Shown: piece after piece, positions 50,948-60,493 of the stretch
Layout of the letters: the number at the start of each line of letters is the position of its first letter
Position numbering within the stretch: the stretch's first letter is position 1
The notes under the pieces: generated by a model
Seen by the model: only the letters and a program-made list of their open reading frames with translations
Database searches by the model: none
What the model was told of the DNA's origin: nothing
Origin: Desulfobulbaceae bacterium DB1
GTDB taxonomy: Bacteria; Desulfobacterota; Desulfobulbia; Desulfobulbales; SURF-16
Direction of reading: 5' to 3'
DNA length: 64,000 bases
NCBI GenBank assembly: GCA_001914235.1
Contig: MQUF01000014.1
Coordinates: 190,005-254,004 of the forward strand
Made by a program: the position numbers and the translations under genes

Positions 50948-52537
50948 ATGGAAAAAACGCTGGGGAAGACACTGGGCACGCTTTGCGAGGCCCTCGGCAT
51001 ATCCTGCCCGAATGGCGCGGATCAGGTCATGATAAGCGGCATTACGGATGATTCCCGCGCTGCCGGGGCGGGAATGCTGTTTGTCGCCGTTGCCGGCATG
51101 CGGGTGGACGGTCATCGCTATATCGGAAACGCGTTGGAAAACGGGTGTGCCGCGGTTCTTGTATCGCAGGACATGCGGGAAGACTGGACGGTGCCGATGA
51201 TTCGAGTGAAGGATACCTCCCAGGCACTTGGCATTCTTGCCGCTGCATTTTATGATTATCCCGGCAGTCGGATGACCATGATCGGAATCACCGGAACAAA
51301 CGGCAAAACCACCAGCAGCTATCTGCTGGAATCCGTGATCCGGGCAAGCGGCGGCACCCCCGGAGTCATCGGCACCGTTGCCGTGCGTTTCCAGGGGCAT
51401 GAAACCCCGGCATCGCTCACCACGCCGCAGCCGGTGGAGCTGCAGAAGCTGCTTTGGCGGATGCGGGAAGCCGGGGTCACCCACGTGGTGATGGAGGTTT
51501 CTTCCCATGCCCTGGCCCAGCACCGGGTCAACGGCTTGCTTTTTGACGTGGCGCTTTTCACCAACATCAGCAGGGATCATCTCGATTTTCACGGCACCAT
51601 GGAAAATTATTTCTGCGCCAAGGAAAAGTTGTTTGCCGATTATCTGAAAAATGGCGGGCGCGGGGTGCTTGTTCTGGACAGCGACCCGCAAGCAATGTCG
51701 GGTCAGGCGGGCTGGATCGAAAGGTTGACTGATGTGCTGGGGCAATCGGGCCGCAAATGTTATACCTGCGGAATCGGAGCAGGCGACATCGCAGTCGAAC
51801 AATTTCATTTTGATCTGCAGGGTATAACCGCCCATGTCGCTGCGCCGGCATGGACGCTCGCGGTGAAGAGTCCGCTGGTGGGAGAATTTAATCTCAAAAA
51901 TATCGTTGGGGTCATCGGTTGCGGAGTGGCCCTTGGTTTTGCGCCGACTGCAATCAGCTCTGGAATCGGCCGGCTTCATGGGGTTCCCGGTCGGCTGGAA
52001 AGGGTGGTTGCCGATGAAGGGGATGGACAGGCCGGCAAGGAAGAATTCTCGGTATTTGTTGATTATGCCCATACGCCGGATGCCCTGGAAAAGGTGCTGC
52101 AAACCCTGCGGGAACTCAATCCTGCCCGGTTGATCGTCGTCTTCGGCTGCGGCGGGGATCGCGATCGGGGAAAGCGAGCGCTGATGGGGAATGTCGCGGG
52201 CCGCATGGCGGATGTGGTGGTGATCACCTCGGACAATCCCCGCAGTGAAGCTCCTGCCGGGATTCTTGAGGAAATAGAAAAAGGGGTGCGCCTGGTCGGT
52301 CTGGAGAAGATCGACGCGGCGCGGCTTCTCCAGACCGTCGACCGCAAGGGGTATGATGTTGTCGAGGACCGGGCGGAAGCGATCAGGATTGCCGTATGCG
52401 GCGCGTCCAAAGGTGATGTCGTCCTGATAAGCGGCAAGGGACACGAGTGCTATCAGATCATTGGCGACAAAAAGTTTGTTTTTGATGACCGGCAGCAGGC
52501 CCGAGAGCAGCTGCGTAAAACCGGAAAAGCAGCATAA
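50948..52537 (+). CDS. murE: UDP-MurNAc-tripeptide synthetase (meso-diaminopimelate adding)
   Basis: 529 aa from the ATG at 50948 (a TTG at 50942 also exists). ATP loop GITGTNGKTTSSYLLE, the substrate segment THVVMEVSSHALAQHRV, NISRDHLDFHGTMENY, FVDYAHTPDALE and FGCGGDRDRGKR are MurE hallmarks. TSDNPRSE, with DNPR, predicts meso-DAP rather than lysine specificity. It catalyses the third amino-acid addition to the peptidoglycan stem peptide in the cytoplasm. Confidence 0.95.
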   Translation: MEKTLGKTLGTLCEALGISCPNGADQVMISGITDDSRAAGAGMLFVAVAGMRVDGHRYIGNALENGCAAVLVSQDMREDWTVPMIRVKDTSQALGILAAAFYDYPGSRMTMIGITGTNGKTTSSYLLESVIRASGGTPGVIGTVAVRFQGHETPASLTTPQPVELQKLLWRMREAGVTHVVMEVSSHALAQHRVNGLLFDVALFTNISRDHLDFHGTMENYFCAKEKLFADYLKNGGRGVLVLDSDPQAMSGQAGWIERLTDVLGQSGRKCYTCGIGAGDIAVEQFHFDLQGITAHVAAPAWTLAVKSPLVGEFNLKNIVGVIGCGVALGFAPTAISSGIGRLHGVPGRLERVVADEGDGQAGKEEFSVFVDYAHTPDALEKVLQTLRELNPARLIVVFGCGGDRDRGKRALMGNVAGRMADVVVITSDNPRSEAPAGILEEIEKGVRLVGLEKIDAARLLQTVDRKGYDVVEDRAEAIRIAVCGASKGDVVLISGKGHECYQIIGDKKFVFDDRQQAREQLRKTGKAA

Positions 52538-52557
52538 GTGAAAAAGGAGAATGGGTC

Positions 52558-54048
52558 ATGGAACTTGGAAGAAGTCCGGAGAAAGAGTTTTGCCGGCATG
52601 CAACCGGCCGGTCGATTACAGATTTCGGCTACGGGTTTAATACGATGCAGGATCCGGTCTGGTCATTAAGCCAGGTGTTGATGGCCACGGGAGGGCGGTT
52701 TGTTTCCGGCCCGGCCGATGCCAAGTTTCGGGCAATTTCCACCGATAGCCGGACGCTGCAGCCGGGGGATCTTTTTCTTGCATTGTCCGGTGATCGCTTT
52801 GACGGGCAGCAGTTCATTCCGGAAGCGATAAAAAAAGGAGCGGCTGGAATTGTTGTCGGGTCGGTTCCTGAAATGGCCGTGCCGGTGCCGGTCATTCTGG
52901 TGCCGGACCCACTGCGGGCCCTGGGTGATCTCGCCGCTTACCGCCGGGCGCTGATGGCTAATCTGCAGGTCATTGCCGTAACCGGCAGTTCCGGCAAAAC
53001 CACGGTTAAGGAGATGTGCGCGTCGATTCTCAAGCAGGAATACAATGTGCTGAAAACCGAAGGCAACCTGAACAATCTCATCGGCATGCCGCTGTCCCTG
53101 CTGCGGGTCGATTCCCGCCATGACGTGGCGGTGCTGGAAATGGGGATGAACCGGCCCGGGGAAATTGCCAGGATGACGGAGATAGCCGACCCTGATATCG
53201 CCTGCATCATCAATGTCCAGGGCGCGCATCTGGCCGGACTGCGGACCATCAATGGGGTGGCGAGGGCCAAGGGGGAACTCTTCCGGGGCGGCAAGACATG
53301 GGCCAAGTTCTGTGTCAATGTCGATGACAAGCATGTGCGTGAGCTGGCCAGGGAATGCCCCCAGGAACAGATCACCTTCGGTTTGACCCGCAAGGCATTT
53401 ATCCGGGCCACCCACGTCAAGAATCTCGGCGAAGAAGGAATGCTCTTTACCCTGCATGTCGGACAGTGCAAAAACCGCATTCATCTGCACGGCCTCGGCG
53501 AGCATAATGTCGGCAATGCGCTGGCCGCGGCAGCCATGGCGCATGCGGCCGGATGCCGCATGGAGCAGATAGTCAACGGACTGATTGCATTCATGCCTTA
53601 TGACAAACGTCTGCAGGTGGTAAACGTCGGCGGGCTGAAGGTGGTCAATGACTGTTACAACGCCAATCCTTCCTCCATGCTCGCCGCCTTGAACGCGGTG
53701 AAGGGGATGAAGAAAAACAGAAAAATTGTTGCCGTGCTGGGTGATATGCTGGAACTGGGCAGCGAGAGCGAAAAGGAGCACCGCCGCTTGGGTGAAACGG
53801 TAGCCTGTAAAGGGTTTGATTATCTTTTTGCCATCGGCGAGTTTGCCAGGAAGGTGGTCGAAGGGGCGCTGGATGCACGAATGACCATGAAGCAGGCCCG
53901 GCAGTTGGAAAGCAAGGAGGAGATCGTTGATTCCATCGTCAAGCTGATCGCCCTGGGCGAACTGGAAAAAGGAGATTATGTGCTGGTCAAGGGATCACGG
54001 GGCATGAGGATGGAAACCATTATCGAGCAGCTCGACAAGAGACTCTAA
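52558..54048 (+). CDS. murF: UDP-MurNAc-tripeptide-D-alanyl-D-alanine ligase
   Basis: 496 aa from the ATG at 52558 (AAGGAG upstream). The first 29 residues are not seen in most MurF; a second ATG at 52645 would give the usual start (MQDPVWSLSQVLMATGG) but has no ribosome-binding site. VIAVTGSSGKTTVKEM, TEGNLNNLIGMPLSLL, LEMGMNRPGEIARM, GEHNVGNALAAAAMA and VNDCYNANPSSM confirm the family. It adds D-Ala-D-Ala. Confidence 0.94.
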   Translation: MELGRSPEKEFCRHATGRSITDFGYGFNTMQDPVWSLSQVLMATGGRFVSGPADAKFRAISTDSRTLQPGDLFLALSGDRFDGQQFIPEAIKKGAAGIVVGSVPEMAVPVPVILVPDPLRALGDLAAYRRALMANLQVIAVTGSSGKTTVKEMCASILKQEYNVLKTEGNLNNLIGMPLSLLRVDSRHDVAVLEMGMNRPGEIARMTEIADPDIACIINVQGAHLAGLRTINGVARAKGELFRGGKTWAKFCVNVDDKHVRELARECPQEQITFGLTRKAFIRATHVKNLGEEGMLFTLHVGQCKNRIHLHGLGEHNVGNALAAAAMAHAAGCRMEQIVNGLIAFMPYDKRLQVVNVGGLKVVNDCYNANPSSMLAALNAVKGMKKNRKIVAVLGDMLELGSESEKEHRRLGETVACKGFDYLFAIGEFARKVVEGALDARMTMKQARQLESKEEIVDSIVKLIALGELEKGDYVLVKGSRGMRMETIIEQLDKRL

Positions 54049-54060
54049 GCGCGGCAAGCC

Positions 54061-55140
54061 ATGCTTTATCATCTGCTTTATCCTCTTCATACCCTGTTCG
54101 GCGGATTTAATGTATTTCGGTACATTACCTTCCGTTGTATCGGCGCTATTGTCACCGGGTTTCTGATTACCATCATCCTCGGACCCCGGTTTATCGCCTT
54201 CATGAAGAGCAGGCAGGTCGGACAGGTGGTGCGGGATGACGGGCCGGAATCCCATTTCAGCAAACGCGGGGTACCGACCATGGGTGGATTGCTCATCATC
54301 GGTTCGGTAACGATGTCCACCCTGCTGTGGGTTGATCTGACCAATCTGTATGTCTGGTTGATACTGGCGCTGACCCTCTGGTATGCGGCAATAGGCGGCA
54401 TCGATGACTACCGGAAGATAAAAAAGAAGAACAGCAAGGGGCTGAGCGGCAAGGCGAAAATGGTGCTGCAGATAGCCGGAGCAATGACGGTCGGGGCAAT
54501 TTTGTTGAATCAGCCGGGTTTTGATACCTCGCTGAGTTTTCCTTTTTTAAAGGACATCCAACCGGAACTTGGCTGGTTTTACCTGCTGTTCATGGTGCTG
54601 GTGGTTGCCGGGGCATCCAATGCCGTCAACCTCACCGACGGACTTGACGGTCTGGCCACCGGCCCCACGGTGGTGACAAGCGGCGTCTACCTGCTTTTTT
54701 CCTATCTGGCCGGGCATGCGGGGCTGGCTGCTTATCTGCAGATTCCTTTTGTGCACGGAGCAGGCGAAGTGACTGTTTTCTGCGGGGCCCTGGCCGGGGC
54801 AAGTCTCGGTTTTCTCTGGTTCAACGCATTTCCCGCCCAGGTCTTCATGGGGGATGTGGGTTCTTTGTCCATCGGCGGCGCCCTCGGTATCGTGGCGGTT
54901 ATCACCAAGCAGGAAATCTTGCTGGTGCTGGTGGGGGGCGTTTTTGTCATGGAAGCGATTTCCGTCATCCTTCAAGTCGGTTATTTCAAGATTTCCGGCG
55001 GCAAAAGGATTTTTCTCATGGCGCCGTTCCATCACCATTTTGAAAAAAAAGGCTGGCAGGAGCCGAAAGTGGTGATCCGCTTTTGGATCATTTCCATCAT
55101 CCTCGGCCTGATGGCCCTGGCAACCTTGAAGCTCAGGTAA
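54061..55140 (+). CDS. mraY: Phospho-N-acetylmuramoyl-pentapeptide-transferase
   Basis: 359 aa, ten membrane segments. Hallmarks: GVPTMGGLLII, GGIDDYRKIKKKNSKGLSGK (catalytic DD), NAVNLTDGLDGLATGP, MGDVGSLSIGG and MAPFHHHFEKKGW. It moves phospho-MurNAc-pentapeptide to undecaprenyl phosphate, making lipid I. The usual dcw order murF-mraY-murD is kept. Confidence 0.96.
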   Translation: MLYHLLYPLHTLFGGFNVFRYITFRCIGAIVTGFLITIILGPRFIAFMKSRQVGQVVRDDGPESHFSKRGVPTMGGLLIIGSVTMSTLLWVDLTNLYVWLILALTLWYAAIGGIDDYRKIKKKNSKGLSGKAKMVLQIAGAMTVGAILLNQPGFDTSLSFPFLKDIQPELGWFYLLFMVLVVAGASNAVNLTDGLDGLATGPTVVTSGVYLLFSYLAGHAGLAAYLQIPFVHGAGEVTVFCGALAGASLGFLWFNAFPAQVFMGDVGSLSIGGALGIVAVITKQEILLVLVGGVFVMEAISVILQVGYFKISGGKRIFLMAPFHHHFEKKGWQEPKVVIRFWIISIILGLMALATLKLR

Positions 55141-55145
55141 CATCG

Positions 55146-56537
55146 ATGGAATTGATAGATAAATTGAAAAAGAATCCGGCCGGTTGCAAGGTTCTGGTGG
55201 TCGGTTCGGCAAAATCCGGATTCGCCGCCCTGAAAATGCTGCATAAAATGGGCGCGCGGGTAATGCTCAGTGAAAAGTCGCCGGAAACTTCCCTTGACAG
55301 GGAGCTGGTCGATTGGTTGCTGGTCAATAAGGTGCCCTGTGAAACGGGCGGTCATAGCCCGGCGCACTTTCTTGAAGCTGATTTTATCGTGGTCAGCCCC
55401 GGAGTGCCGTTGGATATGAAAGAGCTTTGCGCCGCCCGGACGGCGGGCAAGGAGATAATAGGCGAACTGGGGATGGCTGCGGCGTTTCTGCAAATACCGA
55501 TTGTCGCCGTGACCGGCACCAACGGGAAAACAACCGTTACCCAGTTGATCAACGACTTGCTGGTTTTCGCAGGCCGCAAGGTATTTCTCGGGGGCAACAT
55601 CGGAACTCCGCTCACCGAATACCTGCTGGGGGAGCAGGATGCAGAGGTGGCGGTGCTGGAGGTGAGCAGTTACCAGCTCGATACGGCGGGAGACTTCAGG
55701 CCAGGTGTGGCGCTGTTGTTGAACATCAGTCCGGATCATCTTGACCGGTATGCATCGTACGCTGATTATGCTGCGTCGAAAATGAAAATTTTCATGAATC
55801 AGAAGCCGGATGATGCCGCCATTCTCAATGTTGACGATCGGGAAACCTTGCGTAACCTGCCGAATTTTTCCGTGACGGCGGAAAAATTCTGGTTTGGACA
55901 CAAACTTGACGACGGAAACGGCGCCTGCGCCGGAGCGGAGGAGAATGAGATCGTCCTGCGCGGCACCATGGAGGGGGAAAGATATCGGTTGCCGGAAAGT
56001 CTCGGGAAATCGCCGAACAGTGAAAATGCCATGGCAGCGGTGCTTGCCGCCAGGTTGATGGGCTGTTCCCCGGAAATTGTGCAGGAAGGTCTGCTGCGCT
56101 TCCAGCGTCCGGCACATCGACTTTACCGGGTGGCGGAAATAAACGGGGTGACCTATATCGACGACTCCAAGGCCACCAATGTCGGGGCGGTGAAATCGGC
56201 CCTGGACGGCATGACCCAGCCGGTGATACTTATCGCCGGGGGACGAGATAAGGGTGGTGATTACCGTTATCTTGCCGACAGCATTCGCGCCAGGGTGAAA
56301 ACAATGGTGCTCATCGGCGAGGCCCGGGAGAAAATGGCGCACTCATTGGCCGGACTGACGGAGATAAAAATGGCGGACAGCCTGCGTGATGCGGTGGAAA
56401 AAGCCTGCCGTGCCGCGCAAACCGGTGATGCCGTGCTTCTTTCACCGGCCTGTGCGAGTTTTGATATGTTTAAAAGTTATGCGGACAGGGGGGAAAAATT
56501 TCAGCTTGAAGTGAAACGTTTGCATGAACGGAGCTGA
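55146..56537 (+). CDS. murD: UDP-MurNAc-L-alanine-D-glutamate ligase
   Basis: 463 aa from the ATG at 55146. VAVTGTNGKTTVTQLINDLL, EVSSYQLDTAGDFRPGVALL, NISPDHLDRYASYADY, YIDDSKATNVGAVKSAL and LSPACASFDMFKSYADRGEKF are MurD hallmarks. It adds D-Glu to UDP-MurNAc-Ala. Downstream, where ftsW normally stands, there is only a small gene and repeats. Confidence 0.95.
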   Translation: MELIDKLKKNPAGCKVLVVGSAKSGFAALKMLHKMGARVMLSEKSPETSLDRELVDWLLVNKVPCETGGHSPAHFLEADFIVVSPGVPLDMKELCAARTAGKEIIGELGMAAAFLQIPIVAVTGTNGKTTVTQLINDLLVFAGRKVFLGGNIGTPLTEYLLGEQDAEVAVLEVSSYQLDTAGDFRPGVALLLNISPDHLDRYASYADYAASKMKIFMNQKPDDAAILNVDDRETLRNLPNFSVTAEKFWFGHKLDDGNGACAGAEENEIVLRGTMEGERYRLPESLGKSPNSENAMAAVLAARLMGCSPEIVQEGLLRFQRPAHRLYRVAEINGVTYIDDSKATNVGAVKSALDGMTQPVILIAGGRDKGGDYRYLADSIRARVKTMVLIGEAREKMAHSLAGLTEIKMADSLRDAVEKACRAAQTGDAVLLSPACASFDMFKSYADRGEKFQLEVKRLHERS

Positions 56538-56577
56538 TTGGTTTGTTTGCATGTTTTTGCAGCTCGGCAGTGGTCGT

Positions 56578-56637
56578 TTGAGAAATGACCACCGGGACGC
56601 AATTGAAAAATGACCGAAGTGTAACTGAAAAATGATG
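56578..56637. repeat. Three short direct repeats, IS21-terminus-like
   Basis: TTGAGAAATGACC (56578-56590), TTGAAAAATGACC (56603-56615) and CTGAAAAATGATG (56625-56637) recur at 25- and 22-base steps between murD and the small zinc-ribbon gene. Several IS21-family elements carry repeated transposase sites of this type near their ends; no transposase gene is present here, so this would be a relic. The match is from memory and not verified. Confidence 0.45.
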
Positions 56638-56659
56638 CTGTGTCACTGGGAAGGGGAAA

Positions 56660-56842
56660 ATGGAAAAAATATGCTGTCGCTGCAGGCGAAATGAACGTGA
56701 GGGGCGGTGGGTGCCGATCAAGGATGAAAATGAGAAAAATTTTTCATATGGATATTGCCCGAACTGCTACCAGGAAACCATGGCGGAAATAAAAATGGCT
56801 TTTGAGTACAGGCTTGAAAAAACAGCCGACTTGCGGATGTGA
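56660..56842 (+). CDS. Small zinc-ribbon-like protein
   Basis: 60 aa. The ATG follows AAGGGGAAA. Two CxxC pairs (CCRC near the start; CPNC at about 32-35) can form a zinc ribbon, with the middle RWVPIKDENEKNFSYGY between. The pattern resembles the C-terminal module of the REC-PAS protein at 16244-17395 (ICSSCKKI ... SHSVCPECMKK). It occupies the slot between murD and murG. No function is known. Confidence 0.6.
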   Translation: MEKICCRCRRNEREGRWVPIKDENEKNFSYGYCPNCYQETMAEIKMAFEYRLEKTADLRM

Positions 56843-56855
56843 AAAGAAGCAAACC

Positions 56856-57953
56856 ATGATGGGGCGGAGGGAGATTCGAATTGTTGTCAGCGGCGGAGGA
56901 ACCGGAGGTCATCTTTTTCCCGGCATAGCGGTGGCCGAAGAGGTCATGGCGCGGTATCCAGGCAGCGAGGTGCTTTTTGTCGGCACCGGACGTCCCACCG
57001 ATGAACGGGTGCTGGCCGGGAAAAAGTTCACGAAAACCTCAATTCGCTGCGCCGGCTTAAAGGGGAAATCCCTTTGGCAGAAAATGTCGGCAATGGTGCA
57101 GCTCCCCCTGGCGACATTTGCCGCGGCACGGCTGATGCGCGCATTCCGGCCGCGGGTAGTGCTGGGCGTGGGAGGATACGTGACCGGTCCGGTGTTGCTG
57201 GCGGCAAGACTTCTGGGGGTTCCGACCTGTATTCATGAACAGAATTCTGTTCCCGGCATGGCAAATCGCAAGCTGGGCAGAATGGTTGATCGGGTCTTTC
57301 TTTCCATTCCGGGCAGTGAACGATATTTTCCCCCGGAAAAATGCGTATTGACCGGCAACCCGTTGCGGCAAGAATTGATGAGGGCTGCTGCAGCGGCACT
57401 TCCGGTAAGAAAAAAGAAAACTTTGCTGGTACTCGGCGGCAGCCTTGGCGCGCATCGGATCAATACCCTGATGGTGGAGGCCATGGAGTTGTTGATGAAG
57501 GGCACGATGGAGGGTTTGAAGATTATCCACCAAACCGGGCCGGCGGATGAAATAATGGTTGGCGAGGGCTACAGAGAGAACGGGGTTGAGGCGGAGGTCG
57601 CGCCTTTTTTTGACGATATGGCGGGCTTGTACGCCGGGGCCGATCTGGTGGTGTCCCGGGCCGGAGCCACATCGCTTGCCGAAATGACCCTGTTTGGACT
57701 GCCCATGATCCTCATTCCCTATCCCTTTGCTGCGGATGATCATCAGCGCAAAAACGGAGAATATCTGGTGCGGGGTGGGGCTGCGCAGCTTTTTGACCAG
57801 GATGCGTTGACCCCGGGAAAACTGGCCGATGCCATCGGCAAACTGATCAATGACCCGGAAAAAATGGCCCAAATGGGGCGGGCGGCAAAAAAATTCGCCC
57901 GGCCCGATGCGACAGGGGAAATTGTTGCGCAGTGTGTGAACCTCATACAATAA
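56856..57953 (+). CDS. murG: UDP-GlcNAc transferase, lipid II synthesis
   Basis: 365 aa from the ATG at 56856; a longer frame to 56802 overlaps the small gene and is less likely. IRIVVSGGGTGGHLFPGIAV, VVLGVGGYVTGPVLLAARL, CIHEQNSVPGMANR, VLGGSLGAHRIN, SRAGATSLAEMTLFGLP and YPFAADDHQRKNGEYL are MurG hallmarks. It adds GlcNAc to lipid I at the inner membrane face. Confidence 0.95.
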   Translation: MMGRREIRIVVSGGGTGGHLFPGIAVAEEVMARYPGSEVLFVGTGRPTDERVLAGKKFTKTSIRCAGLKGKSLWQKMSAMVQLPLATFAAARLMRAFRPRVVLGVGGYVTGPVLLAARLLGVPTCIHEQNSVPGMANRKLGRMVDRVFLSIPGSERYFPPEKCVLTGNPLRQELMRAAAAALPVRKKKTLLVLGGSLGAHRINTLMVEAMELLMKGTMEGLKIIHQTGPADEIMVGEGYRENGVEAEVAPFFDDMAGLYAGADLVVSRAGATSLAEMTLFGLPMILIPYPFAADDHQRKNGEYLVRGGAAQLFDQDALTPGKLADAIGKLINDPEKMAQMGRAAKKFARPDATGEIVAQCVNLIQ

Positions 57954-58004
57954 GATGAATGCAAACGCGCCGGTATCGAATCGGCGACTGGGTTAAATAA
58001 AACA

Positions 58005-59378
58005 TTGTATAATAAAACGAAACATATTCATTTTGTCGGCATCGGCGGCATCGGTATGAGCGGCATCGCCGAACTGCTCCTGAATCTCGGCTACAAGGTG
58101 AGCGGATCCGACCTGCGTGAAACCGACATCACCAGAAGACTGGCTGCTCTCGGCGGCAGGATCCATAAAGGCCATGAAGGGGCATGGGTGGAAAATGCCG
58201 ATGTGGTGGTTATTTCTTCGGCAGTGAAAGAAGACAATCCGGAGGTGATCGCGGCGCGCGCGGCCTTTATTCCGGTAATCCCCAGGGCGGAAATGCTGGC
58301 TGAGCTCATGCGGCTTAAGAAATTCGGTATTGCCGTGGCCGGCAGCCACGGCAAGACATCCACCACCTCCCTGGTCGGCTGGATTCTCGGCCAGGCAGGT
58401 TTTGACCCGACGGTGGTGATCGGCGGAAAGGTCAACAGCCTCGGCACCAATGCCAAGCTTGGCGAAGGAGAGTTTCTGGTGGCGGAGGCGGATGAAAGCG
58501 ACGGTTCTTTTCTCCAGCTTTCGCCGGTGATTGAGGTGGTAACCAACATTGATCTGGAACATCTTGATTTTTATGAAAATATTCATCAAATCAAGCACGT
58601 TTTTCTGGAGTTCATCAACAAGATTCCTTTTTATGGAGTGGCCGTGGTCTGTCTTGATGACGACAATATCGCCTCGCTGCTGCCGCATATCAAGAAAAGG
58701 GTTATCACCTATGGGTTGACGACTCAGGCGGATTACAGCGGTCGCTTGATCAGGACGGAAGGATTGACCACCCGTTACGAGGTTTGCCGGGGCAGCGAGG
58801 TGCTGGGTGAGGTGCGACTGGCATTTCCGGGCAGGCACAATGTGTTGAACAGCATTGCCGCCCTGGCGGTCGGTCTGGAGCTGCAGATTCCCTTTGCCCG
58901 AATAGTGGAAGCCCTTGCCTCGTTTTCCGGGGTGCAGCGGCGTCTGCAGATTAAGGGTGACGTCCGGGGAATAACGGTTATTGATGATTACGGCCATCAT
59001 CCGACGGAAATCAAGGCGACACTGTCCTCCATCCGCGATGCCTGGCCGAGCCGCCGAATTGTCGTCATGTTTCAGCCGCATCGTTATTCGCGCACGCAGG
59101 GACTGTTCAAGGAGTTCTGTACCGCCTTTCATGATGCGGATGTGCTTTTTTTGACGGAAATTTATCCTGCCAGTGAAAAGCCCATCCCGGGAGTCACTGC
59201 GGAAAGCCTGATGGTCGGGATCAAGGAGCATGGACAACGTCAGGTCTTTTTGGCGGAAAAGATTGATGATGTTGCCGCGTTGGTACTGCCCGTGCTGGAA
59301 GAAGGGGATGTCGTGCTCAGCCTGGGAGCCGGTGATATCTGGCAGGCCGGTGAGCAGATTGTCGCCGCATTGTCCTGA
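58005..59378 (+). CDS. murC: UDP-MurNAc-L-alanine ligase
   Basis: 457 aa. The only in-frame start that includes the N-terminal Rossmann segment ([19 protein letters not shown]) is TTG at 58005; there is no ATG in frame before the domain and the ribosome-binding site is weak. [57 protein letters not shown] and FQPHRYSRT confirm MurC. It commits UDP-MurNAc to peptide assembly. A 51-base gap separates it from murG. Confidence 0.93.
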   Translation: MYNKTKHIHFVGIGGIGMSGIAELLLNLGYKVSGSDLRETDITRRLAALGGRIHKGHEGAWVENADVVVISSAVKEDNPEVIAARAAFIPVIPRAEMLAELMRLKKFGIAVAGSHGKTSTTSLVGWILGQAGFDPTVVIGGKVNSLGTNAKLGEGEFLVAEADESDGSFLQLSPVIEVVTNIDLEHLDFYENIHQIKHVFLEFINKIPFYGVAVVCLDDDNIASLLPHIKKRVITYGLTTQADYSGRLIRTEGLTTRYEVCRGSEVLGEVRLAFPGRHNVLNSIAALAVGLELQIPFARIVEALASFSGVQRRLQIKGDVRGITVIDDYGHHPTEIKATLSSIRDAWPSRRIVVMFQPHRYSRTQGLFKEFCTAFHDADVLFLTEIYPASEKPIPGVTAESLMVGIKEHGQRQVFLAEKIDDVAALVLPVLEEGDVVLSLGAGDIWQAGEQIVAALS

Positions 59379-59448
59379 GCGGTGATTGTGTTTTGCCGGT
59401 GGTTGCCGGGACGGCGTCGGATCAGGCAAATGCAGAGGTCGAAGGCAT

Positions 59449-60489
59449 ATGGGTGGAGTAAAGACACGCGGGGTTAATGAAGGCGAAACGACCTCGCCTG
59501 CCGGCAATGAAGCAAAAAAACCGGACTGGGCCGACCTGTTCAACGACGGGATAGCTGATTTCTGGAACGGCGAGGTTCACTGGAATGCCTCCATGGCTGC
59601 TTACACCACCTTCAAGGTCGGCGGCCCGGCTGAAGCGATTGTTTTTCCCCGGGGGCGCAATGAACTTTCGCTGCTCATTCAGGGTTTGCGAAAAATCAAT
59701 GTTCCCTGGCATTTGCTTGGCCGCGGCAGTAATGTGCTGGTGGCGGATCAAGGGGTAAAGGGCGTGGTGATTGTCCTTGGTCGTGATTACGGGGCCATTG
59801 AGGTGGACCACCAGTATGCGGATGGGGCGCTTGTCCGGGTGGAAGCGGGCTGCGGCCTGGGTCGGCTGGTCAACTGGACGGCGCGGCATGGATTGAGCGG
59901 CCTGGAGTTTGCCGTTGGAATTCCCGGCAGCGTCGGCGGTGCGATCGTGATGAATGCCGGGGCGTGGCAAAAAGAAATGAAAGATGTTCTCGCCCTGGTG
60001 ACGGTGATGAACGGCAGGGGGTGCTGCTCGGTGAAAAAAACCGAAGAAATGCACTTCGCCTACCGGACATGGGGAGAAAAAAAAGGAATAATAGCCCTGG
60101 AAGGCTATTTTCGCCTGCAGTCGGATGATCCGGAAACAATACGGGGCAGGTGCGTGCATTACCAGGAATTGCGCAAGGAGCGGCAGCCGCACATGGTGGC
60201 AAGCGGCGGTTCGTTTTTTAAAAATCCGTGCAAGGGTAAATCCGCCGGGCAGCTGATTGATGAGGCGGGGCTGAAAGGTGTGTCGGTGGGTGCGGCCATG
60301 GTCTCGCCGGTTCATGCCAATTTCATTGTCAACACCGGCGGGGCGACGGCCGGCGAAATCGTGCTGCTGATGGAGCTTGTGCAGGCGAAGGTGAAAGAAC
60401 AATCCGGTGTGTGGCTTGAGCCGGAAGTCAGAATGCTGGGCATGGAATGCGTCATGCCTTCTTTACGCTCTCTTGCTGTGGAAGAATGA
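59449..60489 (+). CDS. murB: UDP-N-acetylenolpyruvoylglucosamine reductase
   Basis: 346 aa from the ATG at 59449 (AAGG nearby); a GTG at 59386 would add 21 unlikely residues. NASMAAYTTFKVGGPAEAIV, LLGRGSNVLVADQG, GLSGLEFAVGIPGSVGGA (FAD pocket) and SGGSFFKNPCKGKSAGQLID (the catalytic Ser) are MurB hallmarks. A 35-residue hydrophilic N-terminal tail is extra. The ligase gene ddl, usually next, is absent; ftsQ follows directly. Confidence 0.93.
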   Translation: MGGVKTRGVNEGETTSPAGNEAKKPDWADLFNDGIADFWNGEVHWNASMAAYTTFKVGGPAEAIVFPRGRNELSLLIQGLRKINVPWHLLGRGSNVLVADQGVKGVVIVLGRDYGAIEVDHQYADGALVRVEAGCGLGRLVNWTARHGLSGLEFAVGIPGSVGGAIVMNAGAWQKEMKDVLALVTVMNGRGCCSVKKTEEMHFAYRTWGEKKGIIALEGYFRLQSDDPETIRGRCVHYQELRKERQPHMVASGGSFFKNPCKGKSAGQLIDEAGLKGVSVGAAMVSPVHANFIVNTGGATAGEIVLLMELVQAKVKEQSGVWLEPEVRMLGMECVMPSLRSLAVEE

Positions 60490-60493
60490 TGCC

